Shown here: in pieces, positions 49,801 to 60,355 of the stretch
How positions within the stretch are numbered: the stretch's first letter is position 1
Layout of the letters: every line of letters begins with the position of its first letter
Assembly (NCBI GenBank): GCA_008360975.2
Contig: CM039189.1
Span: 7,134,056 to 7,198,055 of the forward strand
Source: Lichenostomus cassidix
Lineage: Eukaryota; Chordata; Aves; Passeriformes; Meliphagidae
Direction: 5' to 3'
DNA: 64,000 bases
The notes under the pieces: generated by a model
The model's database searches: none
Seen by the model: only the letters and a program-made list of their open reading frames with translations
Told to the model about the DNA's origin: nothing
Position numbers and translations under genes: made by a program

Positions 49801-52800
49801 CACTGCCATTTCATAAAGTTTGACTGTTGAATCTTAATTGTCAGCAGAATAACCTAGGAGGGCACTTTAAGGAGGATGGTGATGATGTGTTTTGGGGTTT
49901 GTTTTGTGGGGTTTGTTTTGGTTCAGTTTTACTGGTGGATTGGCAGGACATTTATATAGGGACTCAATTACCCTGTCCACTGTGGTTGGACAAGAAGCAG
50001 GTGGGAGGAGGGAAATGATGATTACAGTTCATTGGTAACTTTTAGCTGGTGTAATCCTTCCCCTGAAAGGGCAACCTGGAAACTGCCTAGACACTTGCAA
50101 TTAGAAGTGCTAATTTGGTGTTTAATGCTGTGTTATATTTGAATGAATTGAAGTTGTGATTTTGTGCTACAAAATGTCTGATTCTGCAGCAGCTTAAGCT
50201 GTCCCTGCAAAAACAGCCATTCCTTTATGGCCACAGCATCTCTTTGATGTGGCTCATCCCATGCATTGTGGTGTGGCTCCAGAGATGGGCTGGGACTGTT
50301 TTGCTTTCATACTGCTCATACAATAGGTACTTTAATAGTGCTGAGAAAGAACAGGGAGGTAGTAACAAATGAAGTGATACTAGCTACATGTTTTTTGATT
50401 TTTTTGTGAGCTGAATATAGTGAGTCTTTGTAGAAGCACAGCCACTAGAGTTTGATGGGTTTTGTCAAGCTGAGTTCTTTAAAACAAAAATTATGTAGTT
50501 TCTAATAAAGAGAAGGTGCCATAAATTTGTGAGCTGTGAGAAGATGTCGTCAGAGTAATTTGGATGTGTAGCTGATGAATGATGACTCTGTAGTAGCCTT
50601 AAAAAGTTGCCTGATACAAGACACACACATAATTCCATGTCCTTGGGAGCAGCATAAATGAAATCCATCTGTGCCCTGGAACAGGGACTACAGAAGCATT
50701 TGTTGCTGCATTCCATCTCCACAGCTGAAAGTACAGTGTAAGAGAATATTTTGGCATAGTGACCCCCTTTTTAGGAATAATGCAAAAGCTGTGTTTGATA
50801 GCATTGGAGAGAGGCTCCCGAAAGGAGCTTCTTGTTCCTCTCCTCACTTGCCAGATGGAATAACTGTGAAAGGATTTTTACCTCCAGTAGAAATGCAGTC
50901 TCAATGCCTCCATCTTCCAGTGTTCCCTGAGCTTTACTGGCAAGTGTCTCCTGCTAAGTCTATCAGGATGAAGTACTGGATGTGAATGCTAAGCAAAAGG
51001 AAGTGTTAAAAAAGGTCGTGAGAAACCCTCACATTATTCCTATGCTAGTGAAGCCATGTTCTTCCCACATGAAAAGTTATTTATAGCCAGCTGAGATGTT
51101 GAAAGTTTTTGAATGGCAGCTGTGCTTCAGTGGCACTTTGATTCCCAATAAATTTGTCTTTTATTAAAAAAATAAAGGTAGCAACAGCAAGGTTACGGTT
51201 GTGGAGTTCAGATAGGCAGCGACAAGCAGTGTCTGATTAACACTGCTAATCTGCCAGTTGGAAGGAATCCCAAGTCGAGAGGATCAGAACTCCTCCAGAA
51301 GTCTGGCACTTGGCTGATAATGTCTCTGGCTAAATGTCTTAGGAGGTTTACAAACTCACTGTGCATGCAAGACATGCCTCGAGTTATCTCTCTTGGTCCA
51401 GCGTTGCCCAGCTGAGGCTCTTGCTGGCTCTTCTGTATTTCTCTGCAACCCTTGCCTTTCAGAATATGTTTATGCCTGGACTGTGGTAGTGATTTCTTAC
51501 ACATGTTCTTATCTCTGTTCCCCACCTTCATGCAGTATTTGCCACATTGCTTAAAACAGTTTCTTTTTAGTTATACTATCTTTCATTAGCATGCCAGTAT
51601 AAGACTTTCTGTTATGTTCATATATAGTTTTTTAAGCTAGAGTTGTACTCATGCTCCTTACAGTCAAAAGCATATATTAGACTTGTATTCTTCTAAATAT
51701 GAACCACTTTTATACTTTTTCTATGATCAAATTGCTATTGTCTCCCTTCTGTGTAATGGTTGGTGCAGGGACTGCTCAGGGCTGTAGACACCACTAAGTC
51801 AGTGATGTCTACAGAAGGCAGAAGAAGAGATTGCAAAAATGCTCCAGCTGGATTTTCATTTACAGATGTATTTGGGGCTGTATGACAGTCTTTACATAAT
51901 ACTATGTTGAATACCCTTCAGCAATCCCTAGTTTGGGAACTGCAGAAAACATAAGTCCTCTGATGGCTTTTGGCCTGTGACTTACTTTTGACATATCCAT
52001 GCCTGTGCATAAAAATGCCATCCCATATTCCCTCTCCACAATCTATTTCTCTGAAGAAGCCATAGTTTGTGTCATTTTTTAGGTATGAGCACTTAACAAT
52101 TTTGTAATCATTTCCAGTCTCTGTAAGAGCAGTAGGTGCTCTATTGTTGCATTTTATAGTAGACTTACTAATTCTGATGTGTCCTTTTTTAAATTGTTGA
52201 TAGCACTTGACAATTCATTAGTAATAAAATTGAGTTGATTAAAGATGATCAGATTTAAAACCTCTTTTATATGCCATAACTTAACTTGATTGAATCCTGG
52301 ACTCTGTTAATTGCTATGACTGAGCTTTCTTGGCATTTTTGTCTTTTCATTTCCATAATCTATCCTGGGGCCAGATCACATTCTGTAATGGGAAATCAGA
52401 GTTCAGGCAGGTGGTAGGGAATGGTTTGGTTCATCAATAGACTTCAGTCATGAAGTTCCTGCTAATTCTTACAAATGTGGGACAGAGTCACAAACAGACC
52501 CAGCTCCTTTTCATGTCTCAATGATTTTGTGTGTTCATGTGCACAAATGCCCATGCATCGAGATGCTTCAGGGCAGCAAATTCTGTCCATGTTGGGAGAA
52601 GAGAGGGCAGAAATTTCTAGGGGCACTTGATTCTCTCTTGGATTCTGCAGAGCTGTGTAGGATGCATATAGATGATTGCCACTTGTTTATAGCATATGTG
52701 GCATTTAGTTCTTTTATGCCTTTTTTAATGCTGCTCTTTTGGGGAATAATACCTGTATGTCCTAATCCCTGTCCTTTACACCCAGTAAATTTTGAATGCA

Positions 52801-55800
52801 TTGACCAATGCTCAGTGAATTTGAAAGGCAATAGTTTTCTGAGGTGATGTGTTCCAATGCTGCAGTAAAAGAAGGTGGAATAGAAGCTGCTAATCATGTA
52901 GAAATGGAGGGACCTGCTGGCTGTTACTGTGTGTTTGCTGTGCTTGACCAGGAGGCCCAGCTGGACCCCACTGATTCCAAGTGGGACAAACTAGGGCTGC
53001 CTCATGGGCAGGAGGGGATTGTGAGGGAGTGGAACACAGTTATGGAACGAGGGAGTCATCCACAGAAATCAGACTACTCTAACGATTACAGAATGAAGGG
53101 TATTCTTAGTCATATTGTTAAAAGTGAACAGTTATTTGCAGTGTGATTGACTGATTAAACAAAATGTTTTTACAAAAGAGATGGCACAACTGAGACTGTT
53201 CTCAAACAAGTTTACAAAGTTAGCGTAAATGAAACTTCTAGAGCATGACTGAATTTTTTATTGATGCTGTATAGTATGGCATGAAAAATCTTTAAATGTG
53301 CTTTTGACAAAAAGATTGTATTAAAATAAAAGTCAGACCTTAATTGTTGTACAAAAGCAGTGTAATCATCTGTAATTGAATTGTCAGAAATGCAAATGTT
53401 AGCATCTTGACATTTACCATTGCTGTTCTGTCTTTTCTAATTATCTTTATTAAAGGCTGAAATTAACAAAGGAAGTGGCTGAAAATTAGGAATGGTTTGT
53501 TACATTAGGTGACATTTACCTCTTTGATACCCTTTATCTTGAGTTGGAGCTTGATGTTCAATTATTGTCTCTCTTCTAGGGAATTGCACCAAAATTGAGG
53601 TTTTCTACAATCTCCCTTATTACAGACAGTCTAAGCTCAGGAAGGAGTCACATACAGGTTAGCATAATTTAATTGTTTGCAATTTAATTTCTAGATTTAA
53701 TATTGATAGCCTTGCTTCCAATTTTTGCATGTGCTGTTCACTTCAAACTTTTCTCATTCTTTTGTTGTGGTTAAAGCAGGTATCATGGGTGCTTGACAAC
53801 TTGATTAAATTTTTAATCAAGTATGAGTAAAGAGTGAGTTTGGTGCATGACAGTAGATGCTGAGAGTTCCTTGAATCTGAAACAATTATCAGCTGCTGTG
53901 TTCTGTGATCAGCTGAAGTGTCAGTCCCTGGTGTATTTGTACATGGGAAAATGCCTTCTCACTATTTGTTACTGACACTTAAAATTAAGGACAGTGAAAA
54001 CTAGGTGAAGTTAGAGAAGGTACATTATTAAAACCAAACCTATTAATTTAATTGTTTTCCATAACTGTATCAGTGACAGTAATGGAAATGAAGGTTTTTG
54101 TTGAAAAGGCTATCACCTATATTAACCTGGAAATGCTGCTTTTGCAATGAAAAGTTAAAGGTGAAGTAGCACTTTTCTCTGGTCTCATAGCTTGGAACTT
54201 TGGATTGGATTTCTGGCACAAGCTTTCATGTAAAGTTACTCTTACATCCTCCCTTTTTTGCTGTGCTATTGAGAAATGGTGCAGCATCATTAAAATGGAG
54301 TGGTTGTCAGGAGAGTGTGTGCAAAGACACTTATGTGACTTTGACCTGTTGGTGGCTTTGCTATGACTTCAATGAGAAGTTTCTTCCAAATTTAGCAAAT
54401 GAAATGTATCAAGACAGAAAGAGAATAAAAAATCAGTGAAAATTGTCATTGTCATAAAACTTGTCTTCAGTGAAGGTGACTTGAATAAGCGCAATTTGAT
54501 TTAAAATTTAAACTGTTCCTAAAAGTATCCAATGTGTTATGAATGGCAGGTCAGATTTGCTTGTGTTGCAGTGAAGGTCCAGTTTCACAGCTGGTGTGAG
54601 CCAGGAGCAGCACAGCCTGCTTCTGATGAAGCTGTGATTAGTCCTCGAGAATTAGGTCTGGTTTTGGGTTTGGTCCATGTTCTGTCTCACTGTCAGCTGC
54701 ACAAGTTCAGAGCAAGAGTGGTAGGAGTGCTCTCTGCTCTGCCAAATTCAGACCATGTCAATGCAAAACAAACACACAGCCTCAGCCTCACTCGTGGTTG
54801 GGTGTAGAAGGCTTGAAGGCAAGCTGGACATTTTATTTCTGGGCTCCTCTGGACCGAAGCAGTACATGCAACATTCAGATTTAGGGCTAATGTCAACTAG
54901 CTCAAGCTTGGAAAAGAATTTCTAACAGGAAGAGTATTATTTTTCTTGACTAAACATTACTTCTTGGTTGTAAATCTTTAAAGAACTGGTAAATTCACCA
55001 TGATCCAAGAAAATTCAAATTTTAGAGAATGTAGTTGCACTTCTTTTGAAGCTACAGGCACCTCTAAATTCACAAAATTTAAATTATTTAATAGGCTCCA
55101 ATTTTTATTTATATCTTTCATTTTAAAGGGTAAGAATTTTTAAATAAAAGCTTAAAAAGATGAAAATATGCTTCAAATCTGTGTATGTCTAATTCAGGTA
55201 AATGTTGTGAGAAAATTCAATTTAATTTTTACAGTCTCCATTGTGTGAGAAAGCTAATTGAGTAAGTATCAGACAACTTATAGTACTGTGTGTTTAACCT
55301 TTTGGTTTCAGAGAAAATGGTAAACATGTTGTTTTTTAAATTGCTGTTTGATTATAGTTTTGCAAGGGGAACTTCAGCTGCCACGGCATCTCTTTCTGAT
55401 AAAATTAGTTCCTTGCTTGCATTATATTCAGCGATCTTTGTCCCACACGCTGTCAAGTCAGATAATTCCTCTTCTTCACTTCAGGCTTATTTGAATTGGG
55501 TGCATCATTCAACCCCAAATGGAAAAACGCCCTCAAAGCTGGCAAAGAAAAACCCTCCCTCACCTGAGAAGGGCAGGCAGAGCTCGGCAGTGAGGAGCTA
55601 TGAGCAGCCCACCATCGCCTCCACGTCGCGCTCTCCATCGCCCTACACCAAGCGCCGCATGTGTGAGCTCTCGGAAGAGGCCAGGCAGAGACTGGCACAC
55701 CTGAACCTCGGGCCTCATGAATTCAGGAGAGACACTGATAAACCTCCATTTGTAATCAGACGGGTTTGTATTTGCTCCGAGGTGCTTCCAGCTTAAGCTC

Positions 55801-58800
55801 AGTTCAAATATTGTTCTTTCGCTAAATAGCGCTCCAAAAATTCATTCAGCTCTTAGTTTAGATGAATAATTTTCCTCTCCTTAACAGTCTGTCACAGAGT
55901 GATTTAAATGTAAAATTAACTAAAATAAAATTTCTTTTATCCGCTTTAGTAACAGACAAAGATCAAATTCTTTCATGAATATCTTGGTTAAATTCTCCGA
56001 GGCCCCATTTCTTTTCTTCCAGCACACTAGACAGGATAATAGGTGTATAAATTCAGCTTGGAAGTAATTGATATTAGTATTAAAAATTCCTGAATAAGAC
56101 TTTAAAGAAAGGGTGTCTAGTCACATTATGAACACTTACACTTCCTCTCTTTCAACTTTTTTTTATGTTGGCATCCTGTGATCTTTGAAACACTTCCTTT
56201 GCTCAGAGCTACATCTCAAACACTTTGACTTAGAGTTCATAACATAAGGACTTTTTGCCATACAGGAAAAATTGTGCTGAAATTAAGTACTTACTTAAAG
56301 AAATTGTGTGTAAGTCTTTTAAAATGAAGGGGCTACATTTCTCAGCCACTTGGAGAGTCATATACTTTTTTTTTTTCCCCCTCTCAATTTTTATTCTTAC
56401 TGCAACAATCCTTTGTTTTCAGAAAACCACTTTGAATTTGTAGGGGCAGAAATAGGATTGTTCATACTCTGTGCTGTGACATTACAATTTGTCTACATTT
56501 CTGGACACTTACCACAACCAGCTAGATAATCTAGTGTTTAAATAGTTTGCTTCTCCCTTATTTTTTAGCCTAGTATCCGTACTAATTAATTAATAATGTA
56601 TTGTCAAATTTTAGAATTATTTTCCAAGTTTTATTCTACATACACCTTTTAGGAATTCAAAATGGCCTTAATAAGTCATTAATCATTCATCAATCTACTG
56701 TTTCTATCAAATATTTCTCTTTTAACTCCTTTCATTCAGTTCTTCTGGTTTTTGATCTGTAGGTGAAGTTCACAGTTTAATTATAGCATCATTAACACTG
56801 ATTATTGATTTTCAATGCTTGGTTATATTTGTACCAAAAAAGGAAAAAGCTTGTGTCTTAATTTAGCAAATCCTGACTGTCATGGCCTTTCTAGATTGAG
56901 AATGCTCCTTTTAGGGCATCTCTACTGCTGAGAACTCTTCTGGCCTCGAGATTTTGTCTACATGAAGATTAAAATTGGATTATATTAAATGTAACTTTTT
57001 AATTAGGAAGAGATTCAGATCTCTCTTGGTGAGATCTGAGCTGTTTAGAATAAAAGTGAGATACCAAGAATTGTTTAAAATGACTGCAGACATAACAAAT
57101 GAAGGAGAAACTCTGTATTTTCTCTTTCTTTGAACAATAGGATATTCAGAGTTTTCTAAACCTTTCTAGCACTGTTTTTATTTACGCACAGTAATGCTAA
57201 TAATGCACATGAACCAAGTGTATTAAAATAGCCTAAAATATTTAAATAAAATAAAATATTTAAGAAAGTACTAGTTGAAATCTTTTGAACCATACTAGAA
57301 AAAAATAGGAATTTATATATCTGATACTGAGCTTTTTAACAGTATTTTTTCTTCAGGTTGAAACACCAAGTCCTGGCGCTAAACTTCCCTGGTGTTCCCC
57401 ACGAGAAAGCACTGCAGAAACCTGGACCAAGGCATCCCATGGTCAGCATTTTCTACTATATATCTCATTAATGCTTTTGAATTTTGCAGTAGGTAATTTT
57501 GTTTGGTTTTTTATTAATTATGAAAATGTCAGTGTGCAATGAAGAAAAAGCTGTTGGTTCTTCTTAAGAAAAGGAAGAATACTGAATAAACTACTGCTTC
57601 AAAGGATGTCCTTGAATAGTTCTTTACTTCATGAAGCCTAGAACACTGTTCTACATTATACAGAAATAGGAGTAGACAATTCCAAAGCCCAGACAAGTGC
57701 TCTGTTTCCCTCCACTTGTTTTGTTGACTTGGACAGTGGAGCAAATTTGCACCATCGTTTGTGGGTGTGTTGATCAGGCTTGGAGTATTGATTGTTTTGA
57801 AGTTCAAGGACTCTGTTCCTTTAAAATTGTTTATTTCAGCAGTATTTGTAAGTAGTGGATCAGTGACTTATCATTATGAATGAGCATCCAGGATGTGCTC
57901 CAATATCTGCTTCAGCATCCTTTGGTATCAGTAAGTGACGGTTTAATAAAAAGTGTGGGACCAGAAATTTAAGGAAGTGCCCTAAAACTTGATTTTATTG
58001 CATATGTCTGACAATATGAGGATTTTAATGAGTCTCATCAGTATTTGTTTATGTGTGCTCTGCCTCATTTTTATTTCATTTCCTCACTAATTATAATTTG
58101 TTATACAGCAAATCATTATGAACATGTTATTTTATATTTGTTCTTTGTCATTGCACTGGGTGCTGGATTTTAAAGGTTTTACATCCCCCTTGGGAACAGA
58201 TTTACCAATCTGTGATAGCTGGATAATGTTCCAGACCTGATCATCTGACACCATTGCACACTTAAAAATGAGCTGGTGGTTTCTGGCCAGTAGTTAGGAG
58301 ACCAAACTCTACCTCAGTATTAATATCCAGAGGATTCACTTGTCACCTGCCTGTGTCTTGAGGCTTAACTGTAACTTCTGAAAAAAACCAGATTCCTAGG
58401 ATTAGAAAGCTTGACACAGACAGCAGAGTTTAGCCCTTTTTTGCTTTTCCTGGGTCACAGTGTGAGGGTTGTTCGGTACAAACTGGTAGAACAGAACAAG
58501 AAAGCAAATTTAATGTCGGTCCCTCAGGGATGAGATGCATATTGATCCTGGTGAAAAATCCTAACCCAGTATGGGCCTAAGAGTTTCTCCATGTGTGTTT
58601 CCCTGGGCTTCATGTCTGTGAGTTAGTGGTGAAGGAAGGAATGCAGAGGTGATAGGAACCGGGAGAGAGGTCGTAGGGAAACTTGTTCAGAGAGGATTAG
58701 TGAGGTAGAGCAATGTACATGGGAATTTTTGGGAATGGTAGAGCTCATTTTGATTCTGATTTAAGCAATGAGTAGTGTAACAAAATGTGCTACTTCTGTC

Positions 58801-60355
58801 TACTTGGAAGATGGTGCATACACGGATTCATTATTGCAAACACTGTATTCCATTCAATGTCATGGTTTTGAGCTAATGATGGTGATTTCCTGAAATATAC
58901 TGAGGAGACAATGCGTAATAATAATAAATTGCTTTAGTTCTGTTTGGGAGGAGGGATAAGATGCTTCGTAAAAGATTTCATAGAATTTAGGACATTCAAA
59001 GGTCTTTTTGATTTCTTCTGTCATGGACCTTTTTTCTTTCTACAGATTCTTCTCCTCTTGGCAGCTACAGACTCAAGAAAACTGAAGTGAGTACTTTGAA
59101 GTGTTATTGCTTACACACTGTTTTTTGGGAAGCTCCGAGCTTCCAATCCTTCTTGGATTGTCTTGCATAGGTATTTCTGAAACTTTGTCTATTGTAGTAT
59201 CAAAAGCAAGAAAAAGGACATTTTAAATCTGATCTAACCCAGTTAAGACCTGCGGGCAGGTTATTTACAAGCAGTAAAAGGAAACTTAGCACTCTCTAAT
59301 GATGCTTATACCTGCACACACAGAACTTGCTTTTCCTTGGCATTAAGGCTTGCAACAATACCACAGAGGAGCCTTCAAAGGCAGTTTGCATTTGCCTTAC
59401 CATTTACTCTGAGAGCATTCTTCATTCTGGGATTGTGTGCACTGGTACAACTGGCAAGCCACGTTGTGTTATTTCACATCCTTTCTTTTTCAGATTTTAG
59501 CTTCTTTGTGTATTAAAAGAATCTAAAAGATTAATGTCAAGGTTCTTCTGGGTTTTGGTGGGTTTTATGCTTTGCGTCCTCAATTCATTGTTTTTTGCCT
59601 GTGTTCCTGAAGTATTGTAGAAATTGTGGGTTTAGGCATTTAATTATGTGTGCCCTCTTAGATTTCCTAATGGCTGGGAAAACTGATGATAACAGGGAGG
59701 ACGAAAGAAAGGGAATTATAAGGATAAACCTTGAGAGATATGTTAAGCACACTTTTGTCAGACTCTAACTTTTTATTACCAAGGATTGTAGTTCTCTGTA
59801 CCATACAAGTCTAATATATTGTGCCACCTCTGGATTGTTCCATAAGTTGTTTAGACTCTCAGGCATTATTCTGAATCTCTGAGATTCCTGGGAAGGGTAA
59901 GTCTTTAAATTGTGCGCTCAGAAAAGTTGATAAAAGGGCTGTTGCAGTAGAGTTTGTCATAAGATGGTGTGTTAGTTACCAACAGATTCCTGTGAGACTT
60001 GTTGATTTACTTTAGACCATGAATTTTTGAATGAAATGTGGGTCCTTATTCTTTCCCCAGCAAACAGATATTCCTGAATGAATTTACAATCTTTAACCTT
60101 TTGGTTTGAGAAATAAAAACATGAAAATTGTACATCTTGATGGTTGTAATAAATTTTAGTTTGGTGGGGTATTTTTCAGACAATATCTACCCATGGAAAA
60201 GGCCTGGACAGTTCTTCTGTTTGCAAGGAGGATGTGAGCTCAGATCCACCCAACAGAGAGTCGCATTCTGCTGCTTCACCAGAGCGTTCAGCACCTCCAG
60301 CAGTTCAGGAACCTTCTCTGAGTTCTGTGCTGAATCGATCCTCTCTAAGGGAAAG
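40851..60355 (+). CDS. SPATA6: SPATA6 gene, 10 coding exons (3' incomplete)
   Basis: SPATA6 is needed to assemble the sperm connecting piece (segmented columns and capitulum) that joins head to tail; it is reported to act with myosin-based transport. Joining 40851-40898, 45588-45725, 47030-47078, 47817-47858, 49205-49329, 53580-53657, 55485-55763, 57357-57441, 59046-59086 and 60180-60355 gives 1,061 bases, that is 353 codons plus two bases, with every junction in phase and GT-AG. Exons 1-6 (about 160 residues) form the N-terminal SPATA6 domain; the remainder is a Ser/Pro/basic-rich tail with the conserved SPSPYTKRRMCELSE block. The human protein is about 488 residues, so roughly the last 115 or more codons lie beyond 64000. 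SPATA6L was considered and rejected because of that block, the SVLNRSSLRER segment and the AGBL4 neighbour. The whole covered span is about 20 kb, far more compact than in human. Confidence 0.93.
40899..45587 (+). other. SPATA6: SPATA6 intron 1
   Basis: 4,689 bases. The first 360 bases belong to the CpG island. The rest is AT-rich with no recognised repeat body. It contains an open, splice-bounded segment at 44019-44192 discussed under findings. Confidence 0.85.
45588..45725 (+). CDS. SPATA6: SPATA6 exon 2
   Basis: 46 codons, phase 0 at both ends. It opens with ITCPGVLLKDKQELYLSVFV and continues LGQYRKTRCVPAVFPLFFQE, ending LLFEK. Human SPATA6 has TCPGVVLKDKEDIYLS, GQYKKTQCVPATFPLVF and VFEK at the same places. 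This is the core of the SPATA6 N-terminal domain. Acceptor TCCTACAG, donor GTAAGA. Confidence 0.95.
45726..47029 (+). other. SPATA6: SPATA6 intron 2
   Basis: 1,304 bases, AT-rich, with T-rich tracts near 46.9 kb. Nothing else was recognised. Confidence 0.85.
47030..47078 (+). CDS. SPATA6: SPATA6 exon 3
   Basis: Encodes AFADIVDPGDLVKLLE plus the first base of a Phe codon. The VDPGD motif is shared with human SPATA6 and SPATA6L. Acceptor CTTTTTCAG, donor GTAGGT, ends in phase 1. Confidence 0.93.
47079..47816 (+). other. SPATA6: SPATA6 intron 3
   Basis: 738 bases with no recognised element beyond short T and A runs. Confidence 0.85.
47817..47858 (+). CDS. SPATA6: SPATA6 exon 4
   Basis: Encodes (F)DTAVLELIQLIPP. 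This matches the human DTAVFELIQLVPP, a stretch that SPATA6L as I recall it lacks, which supports the SPATA6 call. The donor GTATTG at 47859 is weak at positions +4 and +5. Ends in phase 1. Confidence 0.92.
47859..49204 (+). other. SPATA6: SPATA6 intron 4
   Basis: 1,346 bases. It contains a perfect 11-bp-stem hairpin at 48899-48924. No transposon was recognised. Confidence 0.85.
49205..49329 (+). CDS. SPATA6: SPATA6 exon 5
   Basis: 42 codons with the carried-in base: VGKVLATYEENTRDFLFPDP, then KLTHGRRGLEREILMKWSL and SFR. The YxENTRDFxFP motif is the hallmark of the family. The following KL.....REILMK is closer to human SPATA6L than to human SPATA6, suggesting that it is the ancestral state retained here. 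Donor GTGAGT at 49330, phase 0. Confidence 0.94.
49330..53579 (+). other. SPATA6: SPATA6 intron 5
   Basis: 4,250 bases. A G/T-rich imperfect tandem lies near 49888-49922 and an imperfect hairpin at 51782-51814. No repeat family was recognised and no extra coding exon is supported. Confidence 0.85.
53580..53657 (+). CDS. SPATA6: SPATA6 exon 6
   Basis: 26 codons, phase 0 at both ends: GIAPKLRFSTISLITDSLSS then GRSHIQ. Human SPATA6 has G.APRLEFSTTSVITECLISS. This closes the N-terminal domain. Acceptor CTTCTAG, donor GTTAGC. Confidence 0.93.
53658..55484 (+). other. SPATA6: SPATA6 intron 6
   Basis: 1,827 bases with a perfect 24-bp inverted repeat at 53799-53822. The 195 bases before exon 7 happen to be open in the exon 7 frame, but the upstream TTTGGTTTCAG acceptor at 55311 would hit TAA immediately if spliced in phase 0. 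Confidence 0.85.
55485..55763 (+). CDS. SPATA6: SPATA6 exon 7
   Basis: 93 codons, phase 0 at both ends. The first 35 or so residues are lineage-variable and rich in Lys, Pro and Ser (KKNPPSPEKGR corresponds to human KKKSKSPERSK). The rest is very conserved: YEQPTI, SPSPYTKRRMCELSE, RLAHLNLGPHEF, DKPPFVIRR. This region identifies the gene as SPATA6. SP and SPSP sites suggest phosphorylation. Donor GTTTGT at 55764. Confidence 0.96.
55764..57356 (+). other. SPATA6: SPATA6 intron 7
   Basis: 1,593 bases, strongly AT-rich. No repeat family was recognised. Confidence 0.85.
57357..57441 (+). CDS. SPATA6: SPATA6 exon 8
   Basis: Encodes VETPSPGAKLPWCSPREST followed by AETWTKASH and one base of the next codon. 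It aligns with human VDPPSPRAD and the following W-containing segment. The donor GTCAGC at 57442 is weak, so skipping or alternative use is possible. Ends in phase 1. Confidence 0.85.
57442..59045 (+). other. SPATA6: SPATA6 intron 8
   Basis: 1,604 bases. No repeat or extra exon was recognised. Confidence 0.85.
59046..59086 (+). CDS. SPATA6: SPATA6 exon 9
   Basis: A 41-base exon encoding (D)SSPLGSYRLKKTE, which aligns with the human DHSHLG..RPKDYK segment. Acceptor TTCTACAG, donor GTGAGT at 59087, phase 0 exit. Confidence 0.87.
59087..60179 (+). other. SPATA6: SPATA6 intron 9
   Basis: 1,093 bases with no recognised element. Confidence 0.85.
60180..60355 (+). CDS. SPATA6: SPATA6 exon 10
   Basis: Encodes TISTHGKGLDSSSVCKEDVS, then a Ser/Pro-rich stretch, ending PSLSSVLNRSSLRER. 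Human SPATA6 has I.TPHGRDFDDS and PVLNRASLRERF. It ends two bases into the final Arg codon (AG before GTAATG at 60356), so the next exon should begin with the third base of Arg and then Phe-His. That exon was not found before 64000. Confidence 0.92.

Noticed and set aside
40851..60355. Assignment to the paralogue SPATA6L
   Set aside because: Exon 5 is SPATA6L-like, but exon 4, the SPSPYTKRRMCELSE block, the exon 8-10 similarity to human SPATA6, and AGBL4 upstream all favour SPATA6.
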